Source: JBMFOH01 sp049969715 [NCBI: bacterium] (lineage in GTDB: Bacteria > DUMJ01). Taken from it: a stretch of 6,433 bases of DNA. This document shows positions 1-6,148 of the stretch, piece by piece. A program made the translations under genes and the position numbers. Position 1 is the first letter of the stretch, and each line of letters begins with the position of its first letter. Under the pieces are notes generated by a model that did not search any database, had not been told where the DNA came from, and saw only the letters and a list, made by a program, of their open reading frames with translations. The DNA lies in the NCBI GenBank assembly GCA_049969715.1, contig JBMFOH010000052.1, forward strand, positions 1 through 6,433. Direction: 5' to 3'.

Positions 1-453
1 GAAGGGATTTGCAAATCCCCTTATGAATATCCAGTAGACTCCTAAAATTCCCAGGCTTATCAGGACAAATGCCTTCACCACAGCTCCTATATTTGGTATC
101 CATTTTGACTTCCCCAGTTCCAAGATGCCAGCAGCCACAGTGAGCCACGTCATCACTACTGCTATTATTGTCTGGCTCCATATATCCAGATTTGGTGCAA
201 AAACCTTGGATAGAGTTCCGCTGAAGAGGATATAAACGGATGGCATCCATAGGGCTACATTCACCCAGTAGAGCCATGAGGTCATCACAGCCAGCTTTTC
301 CCCAAATGCCTCCTTGACCCAAACATAAATCCCTCCCTCACTTGGCCATGCTGAGCCAAGCTCTGCTGTAATCAATCCATATGGGATGAAGAACAGAAAG
401 AGGGAATGTTGGGGTGAACATAGGGATAGCAGCTCCAGTTGGCTGGTTCCCAT
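1..453 (-). pseudogene. APC-superfamily amino acid permease, 3'-truncated by window edge and probably broken at its 5' end
   Basis: Seen: one open frame runs from a stop at 517-519 to the window edge. From about position 399 downward it reads as an amino acid permease. FFIPYGLITAELG (end of TM2) is followed by the conserved loop PSEGGIYVWVKEAFG, then hydrophobic segments around LYWVNVALWMPSVYILF, WSQTIIAVVMTWLTVAAGIL and AVVKAFVLISLGILGVYWIF (TM3-TM5). Known: this pattern is typical of the glutamate:GABA antiporter branch of the APC superfamily, membrane proteins that exchange amino acids. The substrate is not deducible. Odd: above position 399 the frame becomes unlike a permease (GTSQLELLSLCSPQHS), while the next frame reads AAIPMFTPTFPL, which suits the expected helix better. 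This suggests an indel near 385-410. No TM1 with its glycine-rich substrate motif is visible in any frame. The ATG at 453 is only the first in-frame ATG. Family assignment is firm; pseudogene status is inferred, and a sequencing error could mimic it. Confidence 0.7.
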
Positions 454-562
454 TCTGTGGAAGGAGGCTTTCAGGCCTAGGAAGCCACCATCCGCAGATC
501 GATGTGATAGACTTCTTCACGGACAGAAAAGTGGGGATAATAAGGTGGTTCTGAGCTGAAAG

Positions 563-572
563 TATATTTAAA
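563..572 (-). promoter_or_regulatory. Possible archaeal TATA box for the permease remnant
   Basis: The minus strand reads TTTAAATATA, close to the archaeal TATA consensus. A start site would be expected near 541, about 90 nt before the first in-frame ATG of the permease fragment. It may be the original promoter of the now-damaged gene. AT-rich DNA gives such matches by chance, so support is modest. Confidence 0.3.
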
Positions 573-713
573 GACATCAAAAGTGCTCTGGGTGAAGACG
601 GAGAATTGATAACGAGGCTCGTTATGAAGTTTCGGCAGGAGAAGTGAATTTTCTAATATTGACTTTTTCAAAAATTTGAGCTAAGGTTGCCTCTGAGTAG
701 GGCTTACAGAGCA

Positions 714-742
714 ATAAGGAAAAAGATAAAGAAAGATACATA
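714..742 (-). terminator. Probable T-rich terminator of the liv operon
   Basis: About 45-75 nt past the livF stop the minus strand is strongly pyrimidine-rich: TCTTTCTTTATC then TTTTTCC. Archaeal RNA polymerase terminates at oligo-T tracts without needing a hairpin, and none is obvious here. The position after the last operon gene supports the call. Confidence 0.4.
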
Positions 743-787
743 AATATAGCGTCCGTAAAAGACAGATATAGAAGAATATAACAATTA

Positions 788-1498
788 TTACATGCCTAAA
801 TATACTTGCTTTACCCGTGGGTCGTCCAGTAAGTCTTTGCTAGAACCATTTATCACAGTACTGCCGTTCTCCATTACATATGCTCTGTCTGAAGATAGCA
901 GGGCCATATATGCATTTTGTTCTGCTATTAATATAGCTAGACCTTTTTGCTTATTTATCTCCTTGATAGCATCAAAGATCCGCTCCACTAATTTCGGAGC
1001 TAAGCCTACCGATGGCTCATCTAAGAGCAATAACTTCGGATTTGCTATGAGGCCTTTTGCTATAGCAAGCATCTGTTGTTCTCCACCGCTTAGAGTTCCA
1101 GCGAGTTGGTCTTTTCTCTCTTTAAGAATTGGAAAGAGATTAAATACAAGTTCTAGGTCTGATCTTACGTTATCTATATCTCTTCTAAGGAAAGCACCCA
1201 TCTCAAGATTCTCCATTACACTCATCTGAGGAAAAAGACCTCTACCCTCAGGAACGTGAGCTATCCCCATTTCTGCTATCTTATAAGGAGGCATTCCATC
1301 TATTCTTCTTCCATTGAATATTATATGACCAGAGGATATATTCACAACACCAGAAATTGCCCTAAGCGTAGTAGTTTTACCAGCGCCATTAGGGCCTATC
1401 AGAGCAACTATTTCCCCATTTTTCACGCTCAAATTCACTCTGTTTAAAGCAAGAGCCTTACCATAGTATACAGATATATCACCCACTTCCAACAGCAT
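788..1498 (-). CDS. livF: Branched-chain/hydrophobic amino acid ABC transporter, ATP-binding subunit LivF
   Basis: One of the two cytoplasmic ATPases powering import through LivHM. Length is 236 aa, usual for LivF. Seen: Walker A GPNGAGKT at residues 35-42; VPEGRG near 82-87, where most ABC proteins have the Q-loop; signature LSGGEQQ at 136-142; Walker B LLLLDEP at 156-162; switch region AEQN, in which Gln194 stands where most ABC ATPases have His. VPEGR and the Gln switch are usual in LivF and distinguish it from LivG. Start: an in-frame GTG at 1507 would add three residues, but that GTG lies inside AGGTGA (1504-1509), the ribosome site for the ATG at 1498 five bases further on, so ATG is chosen. 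The gene overlaps the end of livG by 20 nt, implying coupled translation. Last gene of the operon, ending VYLGM. Confidence 0.95.
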   Translation of the reverse strand: MLLEVGDISVYYGKALALNRVNLSVKNGEIVALIGPNGAGKTTTLRAISGVVNISSGHIIFNGRRIDGMPPYKIAEMGIAHVPEGRGLFPQMSVMENLEMGAFLRRDIDNVRSDLELVFNLFPILKERKDQLAGTLSGGEQQMLAIAKGLIANPKLLLLDEPSVGLAPKLVERIFDAIKEINKQKGLAILIAEQNAYMALLSSDRAYVMENGSTVINGSSKDLLDDPRVKQVYLGM

Positions 1499-2222
1499 AT
1501 TTCTCACCTAGATATGCCTCTATAACTTTAGGATTTGATTTTATCTCTTCTGGAGTTCCCTCCGCTAGAATTTCACCAAAATTTAAAACTAAGATTCTAC
1601 GGCATAGATTCATAATAGCTCTCATGTTATGCTCTATAATTATTACTGTAATTCCACTCTTGTGAACTTCTCTTATCAGATCCACTATTTCATCTATTTC
1701 TTTAGGAGTCAAGCCCCCCACAGGCTCATCTAAGAGTAGTATATCTGGGTTTATAGCTAAGGCCCTAGCTATCTCGAGTTTTTTCTTCTCTCCGTGAGAA
1801 AGAACTTCTGCCAGCAATTCCTCCTTATTAAGTAATCCAACAATTTTTAGCTTCTCTCTAGCTTCTTTTATTATCTCGTTCCTATTTCCTCCTAGCATAC
1901 CAAACCTTGCATAGATAGGCACTAAGACGTTTTCCAGTACTGTCATCCCAAGAAAAGGTCTTACAAGCTGAAATGTCCTCACGAGACCCTTCCTTGCTAA
2001 CTTATGTGGTGGTACTCCCGTTATATCTTCTCCATAAAGTAATATCCTACCTCTATCTGGTCTATAAAATCCTGTTATCAAATTATATAAAGTAGTTTTA
2101 CCAGCGCCATTAGGGCCTATAATGCCAAGTAATTCGCCTTTCCTGACGCTGAAACTGACACCTTTTACAGCAATCATGCCTCCAAAGCTTTTCCATAGAT
2201 CTATCACTTCTAGTATGCTCAT
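1479..2222 (-). CDS. livG: Branched-chain/hydrophobic amino acid ABC transporter, ATP-binding subunit LivG
   Basis: Second ATPase of the importer, expected to pair with LivF beneath LivH and LivM. Length is 247 aa, near the family norm. Seen: Walker A GPNGAGKT at 36-43; Q-loop TFQ with Gln85; signature LSHGEKKKLE at 141-150, a LivG-type variant of LSGGQ; Walker B ILLLDEP at 161-167; D-loop region GGLTP; switch His198 in EHNM. The LSHGE signature and the His switch mark it as LivG rather than LivF. Start: the ATG at 2222 is preceded by AGGGGAT (2227-2233) with a 4-nt spacer and overlaps the livM stop as ATGA, so translation is probably coupled. The C terminus carries a short tail (KYAVGSG) after the usual YLGE end. 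The DNA for this tail overlaps the beginning of livF. Confidence 0.95.
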   Translation of the reverse strand: MSILEVIDLWKSFGGMIAVKGVSFSVRKGELLGIIGPNGAGKTTLYNLITGFYRPDRGRILLYGEDITGVPPHKLARKGLVRTFQLVRPFLGMTVLENVLVPIYARFGMLGGNRNEIIKEAREKLKIVGLLNKEELLAEVLSHGEKKKLEIARALAINPDILLLDEPVGGLTPKEIDEIVDLIREVHKSGITVIIIEHNMRAIMNLCRRILVLNFGEILAEGTPEEIKSNPKVIEAYLGEKYAVGSG

Positions 2223-3190
2223 CTAAATCCCCTTTTAGATTTCTTTACATAAACTTCTAAGTAACGCATAACTGTGCCGGCTATGCCTCCTGGCATGAAC
2301 CTAACAGCAAAGACTATAAGGCTTCCATAAACCAATAGTCTATACTCTACTAGAAATCTAAATGTCTCGGATGCTGTGGTGAGCAAGAAAGCTCCGATGG
2401 CAGGTCCTATTATAGTTCCAAAACCACCAATTAGGGTCATAGAGAGTATGACAATAGATTCGTCTAGCGCGGATAGATCTGGACTTATATATCGGATGTA
2501 GTGCGCCCTGATTCCTCCGGCTAGACCAGCAAAGAAAGTGGCCACCATAAAAGCTAGCAACCTGTAAAGTGCAACATTTACCCCTATAGCTCTAGCGGCA
2601 TCTTCGTCTTCTCTTATAGCTACCAGAATTATACCGAATCTAGATCTTGTTAATAATCGTAAAAAGAATATAGATAGTAATGTTAAAATTAGAGTAAAGT
2701 AGTAATATATAATCCTGTTAGTAAAATCTAAAATTCCGAATCCTGGCAGAGGTGGTATCCCAGGTATACCCAAAGGACCTCTAGTTAACCAATCCAAGTT
2801 CATTAGCAACATGTAAATTATTACTCCAAAACCCAAGGTGGATATAGCAAGATATGGACCTCTGAGTCTAAGACATGGTATTCCTAGAACTAAGCCTGCG
2901 GCCATTGCAAAAATACCTCCTAGAAGTAGCCCCAACCAAGGGGACAATCTCCAGCTCATGGAGAGAAGTGTGGTGGTATATGCACCTATGGCATAAAAGG
3001 CGGCATGTCCTAGGCTCAAGGCACCTGTATACCCTACCAGTACATCTAGACTTGATGCTAATATAACATATATAAGAGAGAGTATTATTATGTGTAACAT
3101 ATAGTCATTTCCCAGTAAAGGAACTAAGGCAAATACTATTCCTATAATAAGATAATATAATAATTTCTCCTTCAGAATCCTATTAAGCAT
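2219..3190 (-). CDS. livM: Branched-chain/hydrophobic amino acid ABC transporter, permease LivM
   Basis: One of two membrane subunits forming the import channel (BPD_transp_2 type). Length is 323 aa, normal for LivM. Seen: many hydrophobic helices. The LivM hallmark SLDVLVGYTGALSLGHAAF falls at about 47-65, LRGPYLAISTLGFG at 109-122, and the cytoplasmic ATPase-contact loop REDEDAARAIGVNV at 193-206, followed by FMVATFFAGLAGGIRAHY and LIGGFGTIIGPAIGAF. The C terminus ends in a basic tail (KKSKRGFR). Start: the ATG at 3190 lies 7 nt after GGGGTGA (3198-3204). The TGA of that site is also the livH stop, so livH and livM are probably translationally coupled. The stop overlaps livG as ATGA. The set of neighbours fixes the role; exact substrate preference among hydrophobic amino acids cannot be read from sequence. 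Confidence 0.95.
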   Translation of the reverse strand: MLNRILKEKLLYYLIIGIVFALVPLLGNDYMLHIIILSLIYVILASSLDVLVGYTGALSLGHAAFYAIGAYTTTLLSMSWRLSPWLGLLLGGIFAMAAGLVLGIPCLRLRGPYLAISTLGFGVIIYMLLMNLDWLTRGPLGIPGIPPLPGFGILDFTNRIIYYYFTLILTLLSIFFLRLLTRSRFGIILVAIREDEDAARAIGVNVALYRLLAFMVATFFAGLAGGIRAHYIRYISPDLSALDESIVILSMTLIGGFGTIIGPAIGAFLLTTASETFRFLVEYRLLVYGSLIVFAVRFMPGGIAGTVMRYLEVYVKKSKRGFR

Positions 3191-3197
3191 ATACTGC

Positions 3198-4106
3198 TCA
3201 CCCCTTTCCGAATAGTCCTTTAGGCTTAAGCCAAAGCACTAATATCATCATTACGAACCCAATGGTCTCTCTGTACTGGGTCCCCAAGAATAAGCCACCT
3301 AAATTCTCCATGATACCTAGGAGAAATCCAGCATATATGCTTCCAACTATATTGCCCAGACCTCCTAGTATAACCACCACAAAGGCTTTTACCACGATGT
3401 CAAGCCCCATTCTTGGATATAAATTGAATACAGGGCTCAAAATTCCGCCAGCAAGAGCGGCCAAGAAGAGAGATACAAATATTGTTATGTTATAAATTTT
3501 ATAGATGTTTATTCCTGTCAACATAGCAGCTGTTGGATTTTGGGATACCGCCCTTATGGCTTTACCTATTTTTGTCTTTTTCAGAAATAAATAAAAAGCT
3601 CCTAGAGAAATGCATGCTACTACAAGAGCTATTAATCTCTGAAAACCAAATTTTATAAATCCTATAGAAAGATTTATGTCACTAAGTACAGTGGGAACTC
3701 GGAGTGGTATAGGACCCCATATGATCAATGCCAAATCCACAAAGAATATTGAAAGACCTACAGTAAGCAGAATAAAATTAAGATCTTGAAAGTAGATAAC
3801 AGACGCTCTTCTAGCCTTACCCACAGCTTCATACAATGGCTTTATTATACTTATATTTATTAAGATCCCTAATAGCCCGACAGCCATTGCTGCTAATGGC
3901 GCTGTTAGATAAGGGTCCAGTCCACTTGCTATAGATATTATATAAGTTATGTAGGCGCCTAACATATAAAACTCGCCATGAGCAAAATTACTGAACCTCA
4001 TAACTCCAAATATCATTGATAGACCGGCTCCGATCATGGCATAGATTCCGCCTGCCATTATACCATAGATAACCTGCTCAACGATCTCAGAAATAACCAA
4101 GAGCAT
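3198..4106 (-). CDS. livH: Branched-chain/hydrophobic amino acid ABC transporter, permease LivH
   Basis: Partner membrane subunit of LivM. Length is 302 aa, typical of LivH. Seen: hydrophobic N-terminal helix GGIYAMIGAGLSMIFG, then the family hallmark NFAHGE at 40-45 and MLGAYITYI. The cytoplasmic coupling loop KTKIGKAIRAVSQNPTAAML lies at about 177-196. LGGLGNIVGSIYAGFLLG follows at about 248-264, and the end LWLKPKGLFGKG is characteristic. Start: the ATG at 4106 directly abuts GGGGGTGAT (4107-4115). This is an unusually short gap, and an in-frame TTG two codons later (4100) would have the same 7-nt spacing from GGTGA as livM has. The ATG is kept because it is the stronger codon. Second gene of the operon, 58 nt after livK and 7 nt before livM. 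Confidence 0.95.
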   Translation of the reverse strand: MLLVISEIVEQVIYGIMAGGIYAMIGAGLSMIFGVMRFSNFAHGEFYMLGAYITYIISIASGLDPYLTAPLAAMAVGLLGILINISIIKPLYEAVGKARRASVIYFQDLNFILLTVGLSIFFVDLALIIWGPIPLRVPTVLSDINLSIGFIKFGFQRLIALVVACISLGAFYLFLKKTKIGKAIRAVSQNPTAAMLTGINIYKIYNITIFVSLFLAALAGGILSPVFNLYPRMGLDIVVKAFVVVILGGLGNIVGSIYAGFLLGIMENLGGLFLGTQYRETIGFVMMILVLWLKPKGLFGKG

Positions 4107-4122
4107 ATCACCCCCTTAAGCT

Positions 4123-4140
4123 GGATTAAAAAAGAGAAGA
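4123..4140 (-). promoter_or_regulatory. T-rich tract between livK and livH, possible partial terminator
   Basis: The 58-nt gap after livK contains TCTTCTCTTTTTTAATCC on the minus strand, a pyrimidine run with six consecutive T. In archaea such tracts can end a share of transcripts. This would make more binding protein than channel, as is usual for these systems. This function is inferred. The operon clearly continues, because no separate convincing promoter is seen for livH. Confidence 0.3.
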
Positions 4141-4164
4141 GTTGGGTCTTCGCGTATGCACCCC

Positions 4165-5454
4165 CTATCCTTTCTTTAATGCTTCAAGCGGTATGTAATC
4201 CCCTTGCTTATCTTCGGGAGGATAAAGAATTACTCTCCCTAGACCGTTGACTCCATCCTGTACACGCTGAACTTGGACTACTAGTACTTTGGTCTGAGCC
4301 TGTCCTTTGTCGTCAAAAAATATCCTTCCTTGAACTCCCTCAAAATCAAGAGTCCTCATGGCGTCTGCTACGGCATCTACATCTAGCTTTCCTGCTTTCT
4401 CTATAGCATATTTTATAGCATATACTGCATCATATGCTCCAGCAGCATACATCGCCGGAGATCTGCCCCATCTCTTTTTGAACGCGTCCACAAAAGCCAC
4501 TACTTTAGGTCTCTTACTTGTTGCTTCAAAATAACTGAGGTGAACGAGACCTAAAGCGTTCTCTCCTGCTAATTTTAGAAACTCGTCCATGGCTACTCCA
4601 CCCAGCATAACAAACTGTTTATTGAGACCTATTTCTTTGGCTTGTTTCAATATGTTGGCAGCATCGTTAGTATTAGCTATAGTAAATATAACATCCGGAT
4701 CGGCTGCTTTTATCTTTGATAATTGTGAGTAGAAGTCGACAGATCCTATGTTGAAGTACTCCTCAGCTAGTTTCTTTACCCCTCTCGACTCCATATAAGA
4801 GCTCCATATTTGGCCACCTTCTCTCCCGTAGTCAGAATTTTCTAGAAGGACTGCAAATGTCTTGGGTTTAAGATTGTTATAAACCCATTCAGCATTCTGG
4901 GTAGTCTGCATTCTCTGATTAGCGCACACTCTGAACGTATATTTATAGCCCGCGTCTGTTATTTTGGTGGCAACAGCAACCGGTACAACTAACAGCCTCT
5001 TGTTCTCCATAATAGTTGGTTGCATGGCAAGCGTAACTGTTGAACTGTAAGAACCCACTATTGCGAACACATTATCTTGGGTAATGAGTTTTTGTGCCGC
5101 CAAAGTACCTTTATCAGGCTTTCCCTCATCATCCTCTATTATAAGTTGTATCTTATAGATGGTATTTCCTACTTTTATACCTCCTTGAGAGTTTATTTCC
5201 TCAGCGGCCAATTCTGCTCCTTGTTTTAGGTCATTACCTCCATAGGATAGAGCACCTGTAAGAGGTGTTATTACCCCTATTTTTAGCACCTTCTCTTCGG
5301 TAACGGGCCGAGAGTAAATGTAGAATGCAACAAAAATGGCTATGATGACTGCTATTATTAGAATTGTTGCACTAAGAGTAAGCTTGGATATACCATGTCT
5401 TTTAGGAAGACCCCTTCTAGCTGAAAGATGGATTTTCACCTTTTTATCAGCCAT
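4165..5454 (-). CDS. livK: Branched-chain/hydrophobic amino acid ABC transporter, substrate-binding protein LivK, membrane-anchored
   Basis: External binding protein that captures the amino acid and delivers it to LivHM. Length is 429 aa. Seen: residues 1-27 are basic (ARRGLPKRHGISK), about 30-47 form one hydrophobic helix, and from about 55 onward the protein is a Peripla_BP_6-type receptor. Typical segments are KIGVITPLTGALSYGG, GAELAAEEINSQGGI, AIVGSYSSTVTLAMQP, ENSDYGREGGQ, and YAAGAYDAVYAIKYAIEKAG near the end. There is no lipobox cysteine, so it is either held by the N-terminal helix or processed by a pilin-type peptidase after Gly21 (see findings). Start: the ATG at 5454 follows GGGGGGT (5460-5466) with a 5-nt spacer. 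Upstream in-frame ATG codons up to 5517 are rejected because they would run through the TATA box. First gene of the operon. Ligand preference is inferred from family only. Confidence 0.95.
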   Translation of the reverse strand: MADKKVKIHLSARRGLPKRHGISKLTLSATILIIAVIIAIFVAFYIYSRPVTEEKVLKIGVITPLTGALSYGGNDLKQGAELAAEEINSQGGIKVGNTIYKIQLIIEDDEGKPDKGTLAAQKLITQDNVFAIVGSYSSTVTLAMQPTIMENKRLLVVPVAVATKITDAGYKYTFRVCANQRMQTTQNAEWVYNNLKPKTFAVLLENSDYGREGGQIWSSYMESRGVKKLAEEYFNIGSVDFYSQLSKIKAADPDVIFTIANTNDAANILKQAKEIGLNKQFVMLGGVAMDEFLKLAGENALGLVHLSYFEATSKRPKVVAFVDAFKKRWGRSPAMYAAGAYDAVYAIKYAIEKAGKLDVDAVADAMRTLDFEGVQGRIFFDDKGQAQTKVLVVQVQRVQDGVNGLGRVILYPPEDKQGDYIPLEALKKG

Positions 5455-5460
5455 CAGGTA

Positions 5461-5481
5461 CCCCCCTAGATAGTTGGGGGG
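5461..5481 (-). promoter_or_regulatory. C6/G6 inverted repeat at the predicted livK transcription start, possible operator
   Basis: The minus strand reads six C, nine mixed bases, then six G, forming a perfect 6-bp GC-only inverted repeat in otherwise AT-rich DNA. It sits between the TATA box and the start codon, and the G run doubles as the ribosome site. From the TATA position, transcription should begin around 5458-5464, so most of the repeat would be outside the RNA and act as DNA. If the start lies further upstream, it could instead be a hairpin hiding the ribosome site. Confidence 0.35.
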
Positions 5482-5482
5482 C

Positions 5483-5491
5483 TTATATAAA
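5483..5491 (-). promoter_or_regulatory. Archaeal TATA box, promoter of the liv operon
   Basis: The minus strand reads TTTATATAA, a near-ideal archaeal TATA box. An A-rich stretch (GGAAAAG) lies just upstream where the TFB recognition element belongs. About 26 nt downstream is position 5461, only some 7 nt before the livK ATG, so the message should have a very short leader beginning near the G run. Confidence 0.7.
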
Positions 5492-5745
5492 AACTTTTCC
5501 AATGAGAATCTTAACAATCTGAAAAAAAGTCAATAATAGCACAGAATTCTTGTTCTAGTTGATTTACAATTAATTATCCTTCTTAATTTTATTTTTATTC
5601 CTTACCTCTACAATACCATTATGTTATTAGAGAAAAGCCTTAGAGATAACTAATTTTGAGCAGAAATGAGAGAGTAATCCCTCAGCAAGCCTAGAAAGTT
5701 TTTGTAGTAGCATTATCAGAGTTGGAGAAGTGATTAAGGGAGAAA

Positions 5746-6066
5746 ATGATAATATCAGAAAAATTCTATAAAAAACATGAAATACAATTGTTCAGACAAT
5801 AACTGCCTTTCTTCTAGCAAGATATTTCGATAAAACAGGAAAAGAAACATACAGAGAGAAGGATTGTGCTGAATGAGCTTAGCTTGGGGGATAAGAATGC
5901 AAAAAACTTTCTCAGCAACAGATTCATGATAAGAGGCGGTCTCTATATTAAGTGTTTTTGTGACAGATGTATGGCCTCCAGAGTTATAAGGAAAAGCTCG
6001 AAAAATAAAAACGGACAACTATCTATCTTAATCAGATATATCGCATGTTGCCATCGTGGAAATTAA
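5746..6066 (+). pseudogene. Possible frameshifted coding remnant, unknown function
   Basis: Not recognised with confidence. An ATG at 5746 has GGGAG close upstream and gives MIISEKFYKKHEIQLFRQ before a stop at 5800-5802. The overlapping next frame continues with TITAFLLARYFDKTGKETYR and EKDCAE to a stop near 5873. The first frame then resumes from a GTG at 5866 with NELSLGDKNAKNFLSNRFM, RGGLYIKCFCDRC and on to 6066. Joined over two frame changes this has a protein-like composition, and the part around EKDCAE...NAKNFLSNR...RGGLYIK vaguely resembles a helix-turn-helix followed by a wing. That resemblance is a guess. The minus strand of this stretch also has an open frame (5755-6018), but its composition is unlike a protein. 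Chance open frames remain a real alternative. Confidence 0.2.
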
Positions 6067-6102
6067 GAGTCCTTATGGCTTATGTTACTTTAGGGGCGAT
6101 CT

Positions 6103-6128
6103 TTAGACTAATAAATTAGACTAATAAA
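6103..6128. repeat. Two perfect tandem copies of a 13-bp unit
   Basis: The unit TTAGACTAATAAA occurs twice with no gap and is followed by further A residues. Each unit contains TTAG-A-CTAA, a small palindrome around one base. It lies 21 nt past the stop of the short carbamoyltransferase-like gene. Confidence 0.8.
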
Positions 6129-6132
6129 AAAA
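6103..6132 (-). terminator. Probable T-run terminator after the carbamoyltransferase-like gene
   Basis: On the minus strand, 17 nt after the stop at 6149, there is a run of seven T (6126-6132), followed by more T-rich sequence through the tandem repeat. This is adequate as an archaeal oligo-T terminator. Confidence 0.4.
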
Positions 6133-6148
6133 TGGATAAATTGTATCA

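Larger units (their letters stand above)
454..787. other. Intergenic or degenerate stretch between livF and the permease remnant
   Basis: No convincing gene is visible on either strand. Minus-strand frames upstream of the permease remnant read fragments such as VYHIDLRMVAS, then a stop, and WLPRPESLLPQNG in the next frame. These may be the decayed permease N terminus split over frames, but the match is too weak to assert. The part near 700-787 is AT-rich and probably contains the end of the liv transcript. A TATA-like element lies at 563-572. Confidence 0.5.
5518..6148. other. AT-rich intergenic stretch without a clear intact gene
   Basis: The part from 5518 to about 5740 has frequent stops in all frames and no recognisable coding or RNA signal. 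From 5746 to 6066 there is a weak, possibly decayed plus-strand coding trace (separate entry). From 6103 to 6132 there is a tandem repeat plus an A/T run. No inverted repeat bounding an insertion sequence, no tRNA-like cloverleaf and no CRISPR-like periodicity was found by eye. Confidence 0.5.

Noticed and set aside
477-671. 64-residue minus-strand frame upstream of the permease remnant
   Set aside because: No hydrophobic helix or known motif; the short LRMVAS end might be permease-derived, but the evidence is too thin for a gene call.
915-920. Gln instead of His in the LivF switch region
   Set aside because: Looks like a lost catalytic residue, but AEQN or VEQN is the normal form in LivF proteins.
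792-1447. Plus-strand open frames inside livF
   Set aside because: They lie opposite a gene with full ABC ATPase motifs and have no protein-like motifs or ribosome site of their own.
1499-1507. GTG start for livF at 1507
   Set aside because: The GTG is part of the ribosome site AGGTGA for the ATG at 1498, and no ribosome site precedes it.
2875-3495. Plus-strand open frames inside livM and livH
   Set aside because: Antisense shadows of well-conserved membrane protein genes.
5455-5517. Upstream extension of livK by 21 residues
   Set aside because: It would be read through the TATA box and the predicted transcription start. The ATG at 5454 has a good ribosome site and leads into the basic-hydrophobic N terminus.
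5755-6018. 87-residue minus-strand frame
   Set aside because: No ribosome site, no recognisable motif, and a tail rich in Phe/Leu typical of translated AT-rich noncoding DNA.
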